Origin: JADLHS01 sp964594985 | GTDB taxonomy: Bacteria > Verrucomicrobiota > Verrucomicrobiia > Limisphaerales > JADLHS01 | Direction: 5' to 3' | Assembly (NCBI GenBank): GCA_964594985.1 | Contig: CAZQNQ010000001.1 | Coordinates: 327,995-391,994, forward strand | DNA: 64,000 nt | Part shown: piece after piece, positions 35,907 through 46,200 of the stretch | Numbering within the stretch: position 1 is the first letter of the stretch | How the letters are laid out: the number at the start of each line of letters is the position of its first letter | Translations under genes and position numbers: made by a program | Notes under the pieces: model-generated | What the model was told of the DNA's origin: nothing | What the model saw: only the letters and a program-made list of their open reading frames with translations | Database searches by the model: none

Positions 35907-38434
35907 AGGCAAAAACAAACATCCAACATCCAACGCCCAACAGCCAACATCGAAGGCTTTATATTCCACGCCCCTGGATGTTCGGCGTTGGATGTTGGAT
36001 GTTGGATGTTTTCCTGTTTCTCAGCTTGTTGAAGTTCACCGTTTCAGTTGCCTTCAGTTTTGAACCAACCCGTGAGCAACTCGACTTCTTCGAAAACAAA
36101 ATCCGCCCGGTGCTCTCGCAGCATTGCTACAAGTGTCACAGTGTTAATTCCGAGAAGGTAAAAGGCGGACTGCTGCTGGATTCGCGCGAAGCCACGCTCA
36201 AAGGCGGCGATAATGGCCCAGCAGTTGTTCCTGGTCATCCTGATAAGAGTCTGTTGATCCAAGCGGTGCGCTACACGGACGCGGATTTGCAGATGCCGCC
36301 GAAGAAACAGTTGAGCGACGCGCAAGTCGCCGACTTGGAAAAGTGGGTGAAGATGGGCGCGCCCGATCCGCGTTCAGCCACGACCGCACAAAAGGAATGG
36401 AAGGACGCCGGCAAGAACTGGTGGGCGTGGCAGCCGCTCACCAAACCCACTGTGCCGGAAGTAAAAGGCAAGAGTTGGGCGCAAACGCCCGTGGACAATT
36501 TCATTCTCGCAAAACTGGACTCCAAAGGACTCACACCCAATCCCATCGCGGACAAGCGCACACTGATTCGCCGCGCCTCCTTCGACTTGATTGGTTTGCC
36601 GCCGACGCCGGAGGAAGTCGAAGCGTTCATCAAGGACACATCGCCGGATGCGTTCGCGAAAGTTGTGGATCGTCTGCTCGCGTCGCCACACTACGGTGAG
36701 CGTTGGGGGCGGCACTGGCTCGACGTGGCGCGTTACAGTGACACCAAGGGCATGGTGCGTCGCCAACGTGAAGACCCGCGCAGTCCCTACGCGTGGACAT
36801 ATCGCGATTACGTCATCAAGAGTTTCAACGACGACAAGCCCTACAATGTTTTTATCATCGAACAACTTGCGGCAGACAAACTGCCTGCAACGAAATCCAA
36901 TCCAACCAACCTCACCGCACTCGGTTTTCTCACTGTTGGCGAACGATTCATGGGCATGCAGCAGGATGTGCTCAACGACCGCATTGACGTGGTAACGAAG
37001 GGCTTTCTTGGCCTGACTGTTTCCTGCGCGCGTTGCCACGATCACAAATTCGATCCGATCCCGACGAAAGATTACTATTCGCTGCACGGCATCTTCGCGA
37101 GCACGGTGGAGCCGCCAGTTGAAACCGTGATCCAAAAGCTGCCGAACACGGACGACTACAAGGATTACTACAAGCAACGCACCGAACTTGAGGCCAAGCG
37201 CGACGAAATCGAAACCAAGTTCCAAGTCGCGCGGCGCACCCGCGACCGTGAACAAATCCGCATCCTGCAACGCGAGCAACGTGAGAACGCCAGCCAGGTG
37301 GCAAAACTGGAAATGACGCATCCCGGCGCGGTGGTCCGGGCGATGGCCGTGCAAGACGCGGGACGGCCAAAGAATTCCCCGGTGTTCATCCGCGGCGAAG
37401 CGGAGAACAAGGGCGAGATCGTCCCACGCCGATTCTTGGAAGTCCTTGCCGGCGCAACCCGCCAGCCGTTCACCAACGGCAGCGGCCGACTCGAACTCGC
37501 CCACGCCATCGTGAACAAAAACAATCCGCTTACGCCCCGCGTAATGGTCAATCGCATTTGGCAGCATCACTTCGGCGCGGGTTTCGTGCCCACGCCGGAC
37601 GATTTCGGTACGATGTCCGAGCCACCAAGCCATCCCGAGTTGCTGGATTACCTCGCCGGCGAATTTCAGAAGGATTGGAGCATCAAGAAAATGCACCGAC
37701 TCATCATGCTGTCGTCCGTGTATCAGCAAACCACGACGGACAATCCGCGTTACGCGCAGCTTGATCCTTACAATCGCCTGCTCTGGCGCGCGAATATTCA
37801 GCGGCTGGAGTTTGAGTCACTGCGCGATTCCCTGCTGGCCATCGGCGGCTCGCTGGATTCCACGCTCTACGGCAGACCGATTGATCTGGAGCGCAATCCC
37901 GACTCTCCGCGCCGCACGGTTTACGGGGTGGTGGACCGCCAGGATTTACTGGATGCGTTTGTGAATTTTGATTTTGCCAATCCCGACATGGTGAACGGTC
38001 TGCGTCACGAAACCAGCGTGCCGCAACAGGCGTTGTTCCTGATGAACAGTCCGGTCGTCATCGAACAAGCCAAGAAACTGGTGGCGGAAGACAAATTCCT
38101 CGCCTGCACCAACAGCGAGGACAAAATCGAGTTTCTCTATGGACGCATCTACCAACGCCAGCCGAAGCCGGAGGAAGTTCAACTCGGCCTGGATTTCATC
38201 GCGCAGACGCCGCTGGCTGAATCAAGCCCAGGTAAGTCGTCCACGCCAACAGTTGCCAGTCGCCCCAAAACGCCACAGGAACGTCGGCAGGAATTGCAGC
38301 AGGAGCGCCGGGCAGAACGGTTGGCGCAGAATCGCCCGAACAATGCCCAGCAAAAGAAACGCGCGCCGCTCACCGCCTGGCAGGAATACGCCCACGCGCT
38401 CTTGCAGGCGAATGAGTTTTCGTTCGTGAACTGA
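35903..38434 (+). CDS. PSCyt1-DUF1549-DUF1553 protein
   Basis: Exported c-type cytochrome fusion, 843 aa. A heme motif, CYKCH, appears near residue 74 after IRPVLSQH, then MPPKKQLSD. DUF1549 (about residues 190-400, with LDVARYSDTKG and CARCHDHKFDPIP) and DUF1553 (about 535-800) follow. The second CxxCH at about residue 374 may bind another heme. The first 45 residues are largely encoded by two inverted heptamer arrays (35920-35954 and 35976-36010), giving a hydrophobic WMLDVFLFLSLL segment that then serves as the signal peptide. The start is in an ATGA overlap with DUF1501. Confidence 0.9.
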   Translation: MKAKTNIQHPTPNSQHRRLYIPRPWMFGVGCWMLDVFLFLSLLKFTVSVAFSFEPTREQLDFFENKIRPVLSQHCYKCHSVNSEKVKGGLLLDSREATLKGGDNGPAVVPGHPDKSLLIQAVRYTDADLQMPPKKQLSDAQVADLEKWVKMGAPDPRSATTAQKEWKDAGKNWWAWQPLTKPTVPEVKGKSWAQTPVDNFILAKLDSKGLTPNPIADKRTLIRRASFDLIGLPPTPEEVEAFIKDTSPDAFAKVVDRLLASPHYGERWGRHWLDVARYSDTKGMVRRQREDPRSPYAWTYRDYVIKSFNDDKPYNVFIIEQLAADKLPATKSNPTNLTALGFLTVGERFMGMQQDVLNDRIDVVTKGFLGLTVSCARCHDHKFDPIPTKDYYSLHGIFASTVEPPVETVIQKLPNTDDYKDYYKQRTELEAKRDEIETKFQVARRTRDREQIRILQREQRENASQVAKLEMTHPGAVVRAMAVQDAGRPKNSPVFIRGEAENKGEIVPRRFLEVLAGATRQPFTNGSGRLELAHAIVNKNNPLTPRVMVNRIWQHHFGAGFVPTPDDFGTMSEPPSHPELLDYLAGEFQKDWSIKKMHRLIMLSSVYQQTTTDNPRYAQLDPYNRLLWRANIQRLEFESLRDSLLAIGGSLDSTLYGRPIDLERNPDSPRRTVYGVVDRQDLLDAFVNFDFANPDMVNGLRHETSVPQQALFLMNSPVVIEQAKKLVAEDKFLACTNSEDKIEFLYGRIYQRQPKPEEVQLGLDFIAQTPLAESSPGKSSTPTVASRPKTPQERRQELQQERRAERLAQNRPNNAQQKKRAPLTAWQEYAHALLQANEFSFVN
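35920..36010. repeat. Paired inverted heptamer arrays at the start of the DUF1549 gene
   Basis: Five CATCCAA-type units (35920-35954) face five GGATGTT-type units (35976-36010), forming one large inverted repeat. All lie within the coding sequence near its start. A GGATGTT-type array recurs at 50453-50487. Confidence 0.92.
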
Positions 38435-38437
38435 ACC

Positions 38438-38607
38438 GTAGCAGCCGACGTGAGGAGGCTCATTATTCCTCACGCCAAGAGCGCAAAGGCCGCAAAGAAC
38501 CGGCAATCCTGTCAGACCGCATTAGTTTTTCGCCTTTGCGGACTTCGCGACCTTTGCGTGAGTTCTTGCCTGTCTGATTGAAGTTTGAGCCTCCTTACGT
38601 CGGCTAC
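38438..38607. repeat. Nested repeats: GTAGCAGCC element containing a CACGCAAAG element
   Basis: The outer arms 38438-38462 and 38586-38607 match the family at 7817-7883. Inside lies a complete copy of a different family, with arms 38470-38497 and 38533-38561, as at 12502-12565. One element has inserted into, or recombined with, the other. Confidence 0.9.
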
Positions 38608-38647
38608 CACGTAGAACAGTTCGCAAAACATTAGTTGGAACCGAATT

Positions 38648-38711
38648 CCCCTCACCCGGCCTGTCGGCCACCCTCTCCCCATCGGATGGGGAGAGGGACG
38701 GGATGAGGGGG
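38648..38711. repeat. CCCCTCACCC...GGGTGAGGGG palindromic element
   Basis: A standalone copy of the family also found in coding sequence at 51461-51508, 52731-52773 and 55660-55712. It lies between the DUF1549 gene and the RNase P RNA gene. Confidence 0.85.
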
Positions 38712-38776
38712 CTTTCAGTCATTTGGAGCATCTCGTTCCCGACCTTCTTTTGGCAGTACGCTCTAAATAAAGAAAT

Positions 38777-39181
38777 GGTTCTGGAAGAGCTGTAAGCCGA
38801 TTTCTGTCTGCCCCGAAAATCTTCGGGGGAGAGAATCATTTGTCTTAGCAGCCGATACCCGAAACCTGTCTGCTTTCGCAGACACGGAACGAGCCGCTCC
38901 TCGGTTTCCTATTTGGCCTTGCACCCGATGGGGTTTTCCGTGCCGCGTCGCTTGCACTTCGCGCGGTGGGCTCTTACCCCACCTTTTCACCCTTACCGAC
39001 GTCGCTTGCGCAACGCCGGCGGTATTTTCTCTGTGGCACTGTCCGTCGGGACGACTCGCGCCGTCGCCGCCCGCGTGTATCCCAGCCCAACAAGCCTGGG
39101 TTACGCGGCATCGTGCTCTGCGGTGTTCGGACTTTCCTCCCGCGACTTGCGTCGCGAGCGATTCTCCGCTCTTCCAGAACC
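38777..39181 (-). ncRNA. rnpB: RNase P RNA (bacterial class A)
   Basis: Catalytic RNA that matures tRNA 5' ends. Read on the minus strand, the 5' part contains the diagnostic GAGGAAAGTCCGAACACC block followed by GCAGAGCACGATGCCGCGTAACC-type sequence (about 39100-39145). The 3' end contains CAGAAATCGGCTTACAGCTC. The first and last 14 bases (39168-39181 and 38777-38790) are exact reverse complements and form helix P1, which fixes both ends at about 405 nt. An overlapping open frame on the plus strand is incidental. Confidence 0.96.
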
Positions 39182-39367
39182 ACGACCATCTTACGTGAGC
39201 GTCCGCTTCCCCACAAGTCAGGGTTCGGCGTGAGCCAAGTTGTGACGAGTGCCGGGTGGCGGGTGACGCGAATCACGTCACGCACCACCCGCCACCGCTC
39301 CTCTGACATTTTCATGCCGCGAAACTTTCCTCGCCTCCGCCGCGCCAAGCTTGTTAGCGTCAGGCCC

Positions 39368-40489
39368 ATGCAAGAAGCCGAGCCGCTGCAACAGGTGCGC
39401 CGCACCTACATCCGTCATCGCGGACAGACCTTTTCCTACTTCGGCGGCTGCGATTATTTCCGGCTGGCAAGTCATCCAAAAATCCTCAAAGCCGTCAGTG
39501 AAGGCATGCGGCATTACGGTCTGAACGTTGCGGCGTCACGCATCACCACGGGCAACCACGAGGTTTATGTGCGGTTGGAAAAGGAACTCGCGCAATTCTT
39601 CGGCGTGGAGACCGCAGTGCTCACAAATTCGGGTTATGTCACGAACCTGATGGTTGCCCAGGCGCTCGCGGGACAATTCTCCCATGCGCTGATTGACGAG
39701 CGCGCCCACGCCGCGCTCAATGACGCGGTCGAGGCATTGAATTGTCCGGTGCTTCGCTTCAAGCATCGCGATGTCGCAGATTTTTCCGCAACCCTGGCCC
39801 GTTGCGGCAATCAAGCGCGGCCAGCGGTGTTGACGGACGGACTGTACGCCCACAACGGATCGCTCGCGCCACTGGCGGAGTATTTGAAACTATTGCCCCG
39901 CGATGGCCTGATCCTCGTGGACGATGCACACGGAGCCGGCACCGTCGGCAACACCGGGCGCGGCACAATCGAAGCGCAGGGGGTGAGCCGTCGCCGCATT
40001 GTGCAAAACATCACGTTGAGCAAGGCATTCGGCGTTTATGGCGGCGCCATCCTTTGTTCAAAACCGTTGCGGCAAAGATTCACGCAAAGCCGGTTGTTTG
40101 TCGGCAGCACGCCCCTACCGCTGCCATTGGCACATGCGGTGATTGAATCGGTCCGCTTGCTGAAAACCGAGAACGGCTTTCGCGCGCGACTGGCGGCTAA
40201 TGCGGATTACATCAAGGCAAAGCTCCGCGCGCTGGGTTTTCCGCTGGAGAATTTTCCCGGACCGATCGTGCCGGTGCATCTGAAGACCGCCAAAGCAAAC
40301 CATAAACTCCGTGCTGAACTTCGGAACGTGAAAATTTTCCCGCCTCTGATTCATTACCCGGGCTCACCGGCGGGCGGCTATTTCCGCTTCGTCATTTCCA
40401 GCGAGCACACCAGGAATCAATTAAACCATCTGGCAAACGCGCTCGCCCCGTTTGCGAAGGCTGTTTCTGCCTCACGCAAAGCGTGCTAA
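39368..40489 (+). CDS. Alpha-oxoamine synthase-like PLP enzyme (BioF/Kbl-type)
   Basis: PLP-dependent class II aminotransferase-fold enzyme, 373 aa, of the group that includes 8-amino-7-oxononanoate synthase and glycine C-acetyltransferase. Features are ITTGNHEVYVRLEKELAQFF, VDDAHGAGTVGNTGRG and the PLP lysine in TLSKAFGVYGGA (near residue 220). The substrate is not resolved and no other biotin genes are nearby. The last residues SASRKAC and the stop codon are encoded by a palindromic element (40471-40548). ATG 39368 is preferred; ATG 39314 is in frame. Confidence 0.85.
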   Translation: MQEAEPLQQVRRTYIRHRGQTFSYFGGCDYFRLASHPKILKAVSEGMRHYGLNVAASRITTGNHEVYVRLEKELAQFFGVETAVLTNSGYVTNLMVAQALAGQFSHALIDERAHAALNDAVEALNCPVLRFKHRDVADFSATLARCGNQARPAVLTDGLYAHNGSLAPLAEYLKLLPRDGLILVDDAHGAGTVGNTGRGTIEAQGVSRRRIVQNITLSKAFGVYGGAILCSKPLRQRFTQSRLFVGSTPLPLPLAHAVIESVRLLKTENGFRARLAANADYIKAKLRALGFPLENFPGPIVPVHLKTAKANHKLRAELRNVKIFPPLIHYPGSPAGGYFRFVISSEHTRNQLNHLANALAPFAKAVSASRKAC

Positions 40490-40548
40490 GAACGCAAAGG
40501 ATTAAAATCCTTCCGTCTCCTTTGCGGCCTTTGCATCCGTAGCGTGAG
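40471..40548. repeat. CACGCAAAG-type element at the end of the oxoamine synthase gene
   Basis: Begins CTCACGCAAAGCGTG and ends in GTAGCGTGAG, with CGCAAAGG and CCTTTGC units inside. It supplies the stop codon of the upstream gene. Confidence 0.8.
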
Positions 40549-40568
40549 TTTCAGCGGTGGACGTTGGT

Positions 40569-41045
40569 TCAGCCTAACGCCGCGAGGACTTCCGCGGCGT
40601 GTTCCTCGGGTTTGACCTTGGGCCAGATTTTTTTGATTTTGCCGTCCGGACCGATGAGAAAGGTCACGCGCTGGACGCCCAGATATTTCCGGCCCATGAA
40701 AACCTTCTGCCCCCAAACGCCATAAGCTTCGACAATCTTTTTATCCACATCGGCGAGCAGGGTGAAAGGCAGTTTGTATTTTTCGACAAACTTATCGTGG
40801 GCTTTCACGGGATCAACACTCACACCCAGCACTACTGCGCCCTTCTGCTTGAACGCAGCGAAATTGTCGCGGAAAGCACAAGCCTCCTTGGTACATCCCG
40901 GCGTGTCATCCTTGGGATAGAAATAGAGGATGACGTTTTTACCTTTGAAGTTGACGAGTTTGACGCTTCCACCGCCATTGGTTTCGGCAGAAAAGTCGGG
41001 AGCTTTGTCTCCTTCTTGTAGTTTTAATGTTAATTCAGCAGCCAT
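40569..41045 (-). CDS. bcp: Thioredoxin-dependent peroxiredoxin (BCP family)
   Basis: Reduces peroxides in the cytoplasm, 158 aa. The peroxidatic Cys is in PKDDTPGCTKEAC (about residue 50), with the neighbouring Cys five residues later as a candidate resolving Cys, typical of the BCP (PrxQ) group. GVSVDPVKAHDKF and a C-terminal FLIGPDGKI follow. It is transcribed divergently from the GntR regulator. Confidence 0.94.
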   Translation of the reverse strand: MAAELTLKLQEGDKAPDFSAETNGGGSVKLVNFKGKNVILYFYPKDDTPGCTKEACAFRDNFAAFKQKGAVVLGVSVDPVKAHDKFVEKYKLPFTLLADVDKKIVEAYGVWGQKVFMGRKYLGVQRVTFLIGPDGKIKKIWPKVKPEEHAAEVLAALG

Positions 41046-41293
41046 GCGGCAAGGTTGTACTGAATCTGCGCGCTTGGCAAAACATCAAGCCAAGCGAGCA
41101 GGAATGCGTGTCGGTAATCGCACCAGCCTTCCGTTAATCCTGCTCGGATCGGGTTTGTATCCGCTTATTTGCGGACAAGAAAGCTGCGAAAAATTAAGCA
41201 AATCCCCAAAAACTCTTTGACTTATGCGCTTTTGCCCGCTACCAGAATAACAGGATATACCCAACAACAAGGCAGCTACTTTAGGAACGCATC

Positions 41294-42028
41294 ATGGCCA
41301 CACTCTTACCCGAAAGGATTTACCACCATCTCCGCACCAAATTGCTGGCGGGCGAATTTCCTCCAGGCACCCGATTGGATTACAAAAAAATCAGCGTTGA
41401 AATGGGAGTCAGCACGACTCCAGTCCGGGAAGCGATGGGAAAACTCGGAAGTGAGGGGTTGGTAGAATTAGTCCCGCGCGCTGGGGCCATTGTTCGCAAG
41501 CTTGGCACTCAAGAGGCAGTTCAACTGTACGGAGTGCGCGAAGCCATTGAAACATACGCCGCCGCCAAAGCGGCCGAAAAAATTTCCACCGCTCGATTAC
41601 AGCAGCTCGACGGATTACTCAGCAAAATGCGGGGGCTGATTACAAAATCATTTTCCGACGCAAGCGTAATGACGGGCGAAAATCTCTCAGAGTTTCTCCA
41701 GGCAGACCTGGCTTTTCACATGACCATCATTGAAGCGGCCGGCAATCCGCGCTTGACCAAACTCGCTGGCGACAGCCACATCCACTCGCGGATTTTCGGG
41801 GTAGAACGGTTCGGACATAACTTGGAATTGATGGAAGAAGCCGATCAGATTCATCGCGAAATCTTCAAAGCTCTCAAACACCGCAATACTTCCCAAGCCA
41901 GCCAGTTGGTTGCCCAACACATCCAACGCAGTTTGGAACTCACGCTGACTCACATTGACGACAGATCTCAAGAAACGTGGTGGCATTCAAAATCTGGCAG
42001 CAAGCAACATAAATCTGTAGCTGTTTAG
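41294..42028 (+). CDS. GntR-family transcriptional regulator with FCD domain
   Basis: Probable local regulator of the pectin operon, 244 aa. An N-terminal winged helix (residues about 5-72, with SVEMGVSTTPVREAMGKLG) is joined to a FadR C-terminal-type domain (FCD, about 75-215) with the DLAFHMTIIEAAGN motif and further His residues that bind metal in this family. Many FCD regulators control sugar-acid catabolism, and the polysaccharide genes start just downstream. A perfect inverted repeat at 42095-42120 is a candidate operator. Confidence 0.85.
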   Translation: MATLLPERIYHHLRTKLLAGEFPPGTRLDYKKISVEMGVSTTPVREAMGKLGSEGLVELVPRAGAIVRKLGTQEAVQLYGVREAIETYAAAKAAEKISTARLQQLDGLLSKMRGLITKSFSDASVMTGENLSEFLQADLAFHMTIIEAAGNPRLTKLAGDSHIHSRIFGVERFGHNLELMEEADQIHREIFKALKHRNTSQASQLVAQHIQRSLELTLTHIDDRSQETWWHSKSGSKQHKSVAV

Positions 42029-42278
42029 ACCGACTATTTCACACCTCCACCAACCTGCCCCCCGACCACCAAACCTTTCCCAAGAAAAAACATTTGATAA
42101 TTGAACCAGCTCGATTATCAGTAGGAAAGCGACACCCCAAGAAACGAACGCCAGCAGCTAATGATGGTTGAAAAAAATGCTTGCAGTCTGAATATATTCG
42201 TTTATACACAAAGTAACGAAAGCCACCGACCGAAAAGCGCACGAAGAGCTATTTTCATCTCACTGTACGAACCAGCCC
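42029..42278. other. AT-rich leader region before the prepilin-like gene
   Basis: No gene is seen. The stretch is richer in A/T than its surroundings and holds the perfect inverted repeat TGATAAT-N12-ATTATCA (42095-42120). A promoter probably lies here, but I cannot assign it with confidence. Confidence 0.5.
42095..42120. promoter_or_regulatory. Candidate operator (TGATAAT-N12-ATTATCA)
   Basis: Exact 7-bp inverted arms, 42095-42101 and 42114-42120, with a 12-base spacer. The site lies 67 bases after the GntR regulator stop and upstream of the surface-protein gene. FCD-type regulators usually bind short dyads, but their consensus spacing is closer, so this is a guess. Confidence 0.35.
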
Positions 42279-43121
42279 ATGCAAATACCGACCATCACAA
42301 AAACCTCTTGGCATCGCTCGCAACGGCATCGCCTGATCGCTTTTACCCTCATCGAATTGCTCGTGGTCATTGCCATCATCGCCATTCTCGCCGCCATGCT
42401 TCTGCCCGCGCTGGCCAAAGCCAAAGCCAAGGCTCAAGGCATATCATGCCTGAACAACACCAAGCAATTGATGCTCGGCTGGCTGATGTCTGCTACCGAC
42501 AACGATGACAACCTGATGCGAGGTCACCCCGTCGCTGGATTTATCGGATGGGCAAACGAACCCGACAACATTGATGAATCCCTCTTGATCAATGTGGATA
42601 ATTCCAAAGGCACTGACGCATCTCCGATGGCCGCTTATGTCAAAAGCGCAAAGGTCTGGAAATGCGCCGCCGACAGTCACAGCGCCGCCAATGGGCCGCG
42701 GGTCAGGAGTTTGGCGATCAATGGCGCCATGAGTGGTGCTGGCTTGGACTTATCCGATGTAAGCGGAAATCCTGACCGCGAGTATTTTAACGCCAACAAG
42801 ACCACTCAAATTCCACGCCCTGTTGATACCTTCGTATTTCTTGACGAACACCCCGACAGCATCAACGACGCAACCTTCATGTTTAACCCAGGCCGCCCAC
42901 CAAACCTTTATGTTTGGCGCGATCTGCCCGCCAGTTACCACAATGGCGGCGGCGACCTTTCTTTTGCCGATGGACACTCAGAAATCAAGAAGTGGTTCGA
43001 AAAGGGCGGCAATAATGCCACCGTCCGCCCGGTTCAGAAAATTGATTGGAATAATACCGTCGTTCGCCTCAACCGTGACTATGCATGGATGAACGATCGC
43101 ATGCCATACCGCAACAAGTAA
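42279..43121 (+). CDS. Prepilin-like protein with H-X9-DG motif
   Basis: Protein of 280 aa of a family abundant in Planctomycetota and Verrucomicrobiota. The leader is followed by FTLIELLVVIAIIAILAAML, with Ala rather than Gly just before the Phe, so cleavage may be less efficient. The C-terminal marker is HNGGGDLSFADGHSEIKKW, the H-X9-DG motif. It is first in a polysaccharide-use cluster, where pilin-like members of this family are often paired with surface structures; its role is unknown. Confidence 0.85.
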   Translation: MQIPTITKTSWHRSQRHRLIAFTLIELLVVIAIIAILAAMLLPALAKAKAKAQGISCLNNTKQLMLGWLMSATDNDDNLMRGHPVAGFIGWANEPDNIDESLLINVDNSKGTDASPMAAYVKSAKVWKCAADSHSAANGPRVRSLAINGAMSGAGLDLSDVSGNPDREYFNANKTTQIPRPVDTFVFLDEHPDSINDATFMFNPGRPPNLYVWRDLPASYHNGGGDLSFADGHSEIKKWFEKGGNNATVRPVQKIDWNNTVVRLNRDYAWMNDRMPYRNK

Positions 43122-43200
43122 ATTCTTCCGCACAAAGCCCGCACATATTTGCGTGCCATTTAGACGATCCGCTCCTTCCACCTCAACATACCAACAACCC

Positions 43201-46200
43201 ATGAACACAGAAACATCCAACCGACTTGATCCGCGCGAAATATCCACCGCACATCTCTCGCCCCGGCATTTCCCCACTCGTTGGGTAAAGCCAATCCTTT
43301 TCACCATTTTGGCTTTGTTAGCCACTGCCGGCTCTGCTTTGGCGCAGCAAACCGTTACACTCCGGGCCTGGCCTGTCCGTGTCACCGTTCCAGTGAATGG
43401 CACGGTGGCCAACTCGGTTGGCCTTGTTGTGACCATCGCAAACGGCACTGATCCGGTGAACTTGACGGTTACCGGCTTGCCCAGCGGCGCGGGAGCCTCG
43501 CTGGACATTTCTTCCTTTACCGCCAGCGGCACTGCCACATTAACATTGAACACTACCAACCTGCCTCAGGGTGTGTACGACGTTGCCATCGAGGCATCCG
43601 GCGCGGCGACCTATCGGCTGCCCTTGCCCGTTATTTCAAGTTACATCTGGAGTGGTGCTGGTGGCAGCGCTTGGGCTTCGGCGGCCAACTGGATTGGGGG
43701 CGTTTCGCCGGGCGTCAACGCTAATGTTGTTTTCGGCGACACCGGAGGCACCAGCGCCAATAATATCACCAACGTAATCATCTCGGCCAACACGGAAATT
43801 GCCTCATTGCGCTTTGCCCACTGGGCCGCCAACGCCACGCGTTTTCATAACATCGAAATCACTTCCGGCAACACGCTTGCCGTCACCGGCGCGGGCGGAT
43901 TCAGCCAGCTATTGGATCAGATTTCCGCCAATCGGCCGCAAGACGTGAAATTTGTCGGTGGTGGAACGCTCATCGTCAGCAATGAGACGGCCAACATCGC
44001 CAGCTTGGTGGACTACAATCAAAATGCCACCCTCGACATGCGCGACCTCAACCAATTTGTTGCGGATGTAAACCGCATCGGCTTGGGTGACTGGCGGCTT
44101 TATCCCAATTTTGATACGAACGGATACGTGGAGGCAGGCACTTCGACGAACAGCCAGGCTTCCCGTTACCAGCCCCAGGTCTGGCTCGCCCGAACCAACA
44201 TCATCAAGGCCTCTTGGGTGGATCCAAACAATTACAATGATCTTGGAATTCGCGACTATGCGCTGACCATTGGCAATCAATCCCGTCAGGGAACTACTTC
44301 CAACTTGCGATTGTCATTGGGGTTGTCGAACTACTTTGAACTGGACAGCATTTGTTGGGGCCAAGCCGGCTCGGGTGGTAGCGGTAACAATTACAATTTC
44401 AACGCCGCAGGATCATTTGCACAATTTCAAGGCATCGGTGGCGGGCGCATGTCGGTTTGGGCGCAAGGTGATGCCGGCGGCGTGGACAACTCCGGCAGCA
44501 ACACCCGCGGGACTACGGTCAATTTCAGCAATGGTCGTGTCGAGGCAACCATTGATCGGATGTTCATGGGCCTGAACCGCACCAACACCACCGGCCAGAC
44601 GATTCAAGCCACGCTTACGTTTGGCGAGGGATTTTTCGATGTGAACACCGCTTATCTTGGCTACCAAGGCATCGGCGAAAACCTTGGCACTGGTGCCAGC
44701 GCAGTCAGTGGCCCGGCGGGAACGGTGACGGTCAACACCGGGGGCGAATTCCGGGTCAACGGCACCCTGCATCTCGGTTACACAACTGGAGCAACTGTAG
44801 GCATCCCAACCTACCCCGAAAGCACTTCAGGCATATTGAATGTTGCCGGAGGCACAGTCTTGGTTAGCAATATCGTCGTTGGTGGCGTCACTAAACACTC
44901 GACGGTGAACACCATCACCATGTCGTCAAGCGGTACTCTGATTGTTTCCAACAAGGTCGCCACCGCCGACAAGTGGCTCACTACCCTCAACATGGCCAAC
45001 TCGATATTGACTTTGCATGTCAGTGGCGCAGGCCCCGATCCTTACGTTTATGCCACCAATCTAATCACCGGTGGTACGGGCAACATCATCCGTCTGGCCT
45101 CTGTTTCTGGTATCACGAGCTATCCTGCCGTCGTCCCGCTGATTGCCTATGGATCAGCCTCGCCGAATTTCTCGGTCGAATTTCCATCCGGCTTGTATGG
45201 CTATGTAGTTAACAACGCGGGGAATAAAACCGTGGATGTGGTGATCACGGATCAAGCTCCCAAGAATGTTATTTGGAACGGAACCCCAGGTAATATTTGG
45301 GATACAACCTCGGCAAACTGGCAAGCTGGCCAGCTTTTCGTGGATGGCGACTCCGCCACATTCAATGATTCAGCGGCCGGCTCAACCACAGTCAGCATCT
45401 CAGGGGTTGTTACCCCCGGCTCGGGCGGCATCCTGATTTCCAACGAAACGAAAGCGTACACCTTGTCCAGTGGCACTATTGCAGGCACCGGGGTCATGGT
45501 CAAAGACGGCGCGGCCACCCTGACCGTGGATGCCGCCAGCCAGGTCCCATTGGTTCTCAACGAGGGAACTGTCAGTGGCTCGGGCAGTCTGGGCACAACC
45601 ACAGTCACAACCAATGGCACGCTGAACTTCAGCGGCACCATCAATGGTTTGACCACTGCCGGCAATTCCGCCAGCTCCGGCACCGTAGATTCCGCGCTCT
45701 CAGTCAGCGCCGGCACCTTCGCCAATACTGGCACTGTAAATGGCACGGTTAATATGACCGGAGGAAGCACCACCAACACCGGCACATTTACCCCGACTGG
45801 TGTTTCCACTCTGGCGGCTGGTGCGGTTCTCGTCCACAACGGCCAATACAACGCCGGCACTGCCAACGTTAATAGCCGCCTCAGTGTGGGCGGCACGGTT
45901 ACCGGAACTGGGACGTTCTCTGATACCACCGGTGACGGAGCTGGCAATAATGGTCGTTTCTCGCTTGACTCCGGTGGCGTTCTCTCCCCCGGCAATGGTG
46001 GCATCGGCACATTCACCATCGAAGCCCGGTTCGACCTGAATCCCAATGCCCGCCTGGTGGTTGAAGTGGATCTCAATCATCCGCAAACCAACGATGTTGT
46101 TATGGTAGATAAATGGTCCAACACCCGTGGCATTATTCAGATGACCAACATCGGCGTCATCCCGTTTGCCATCGGCCAAAGCTTCCATGTCATCAGGCAC

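Noticed and set aside
38966..39367. Upstream extension of the oxoamine synthase frame
   Set aside because: It overlaps RNase P RNA and lacks family sequence. The start at 39368 (or 39314) fits better.
41217..41260. TTGACT-like -35 upstream of the GntR regulator
   Set aside because: No acceptable -10 at 16-18 bases; the nearest TA-rich sequence is too far away.
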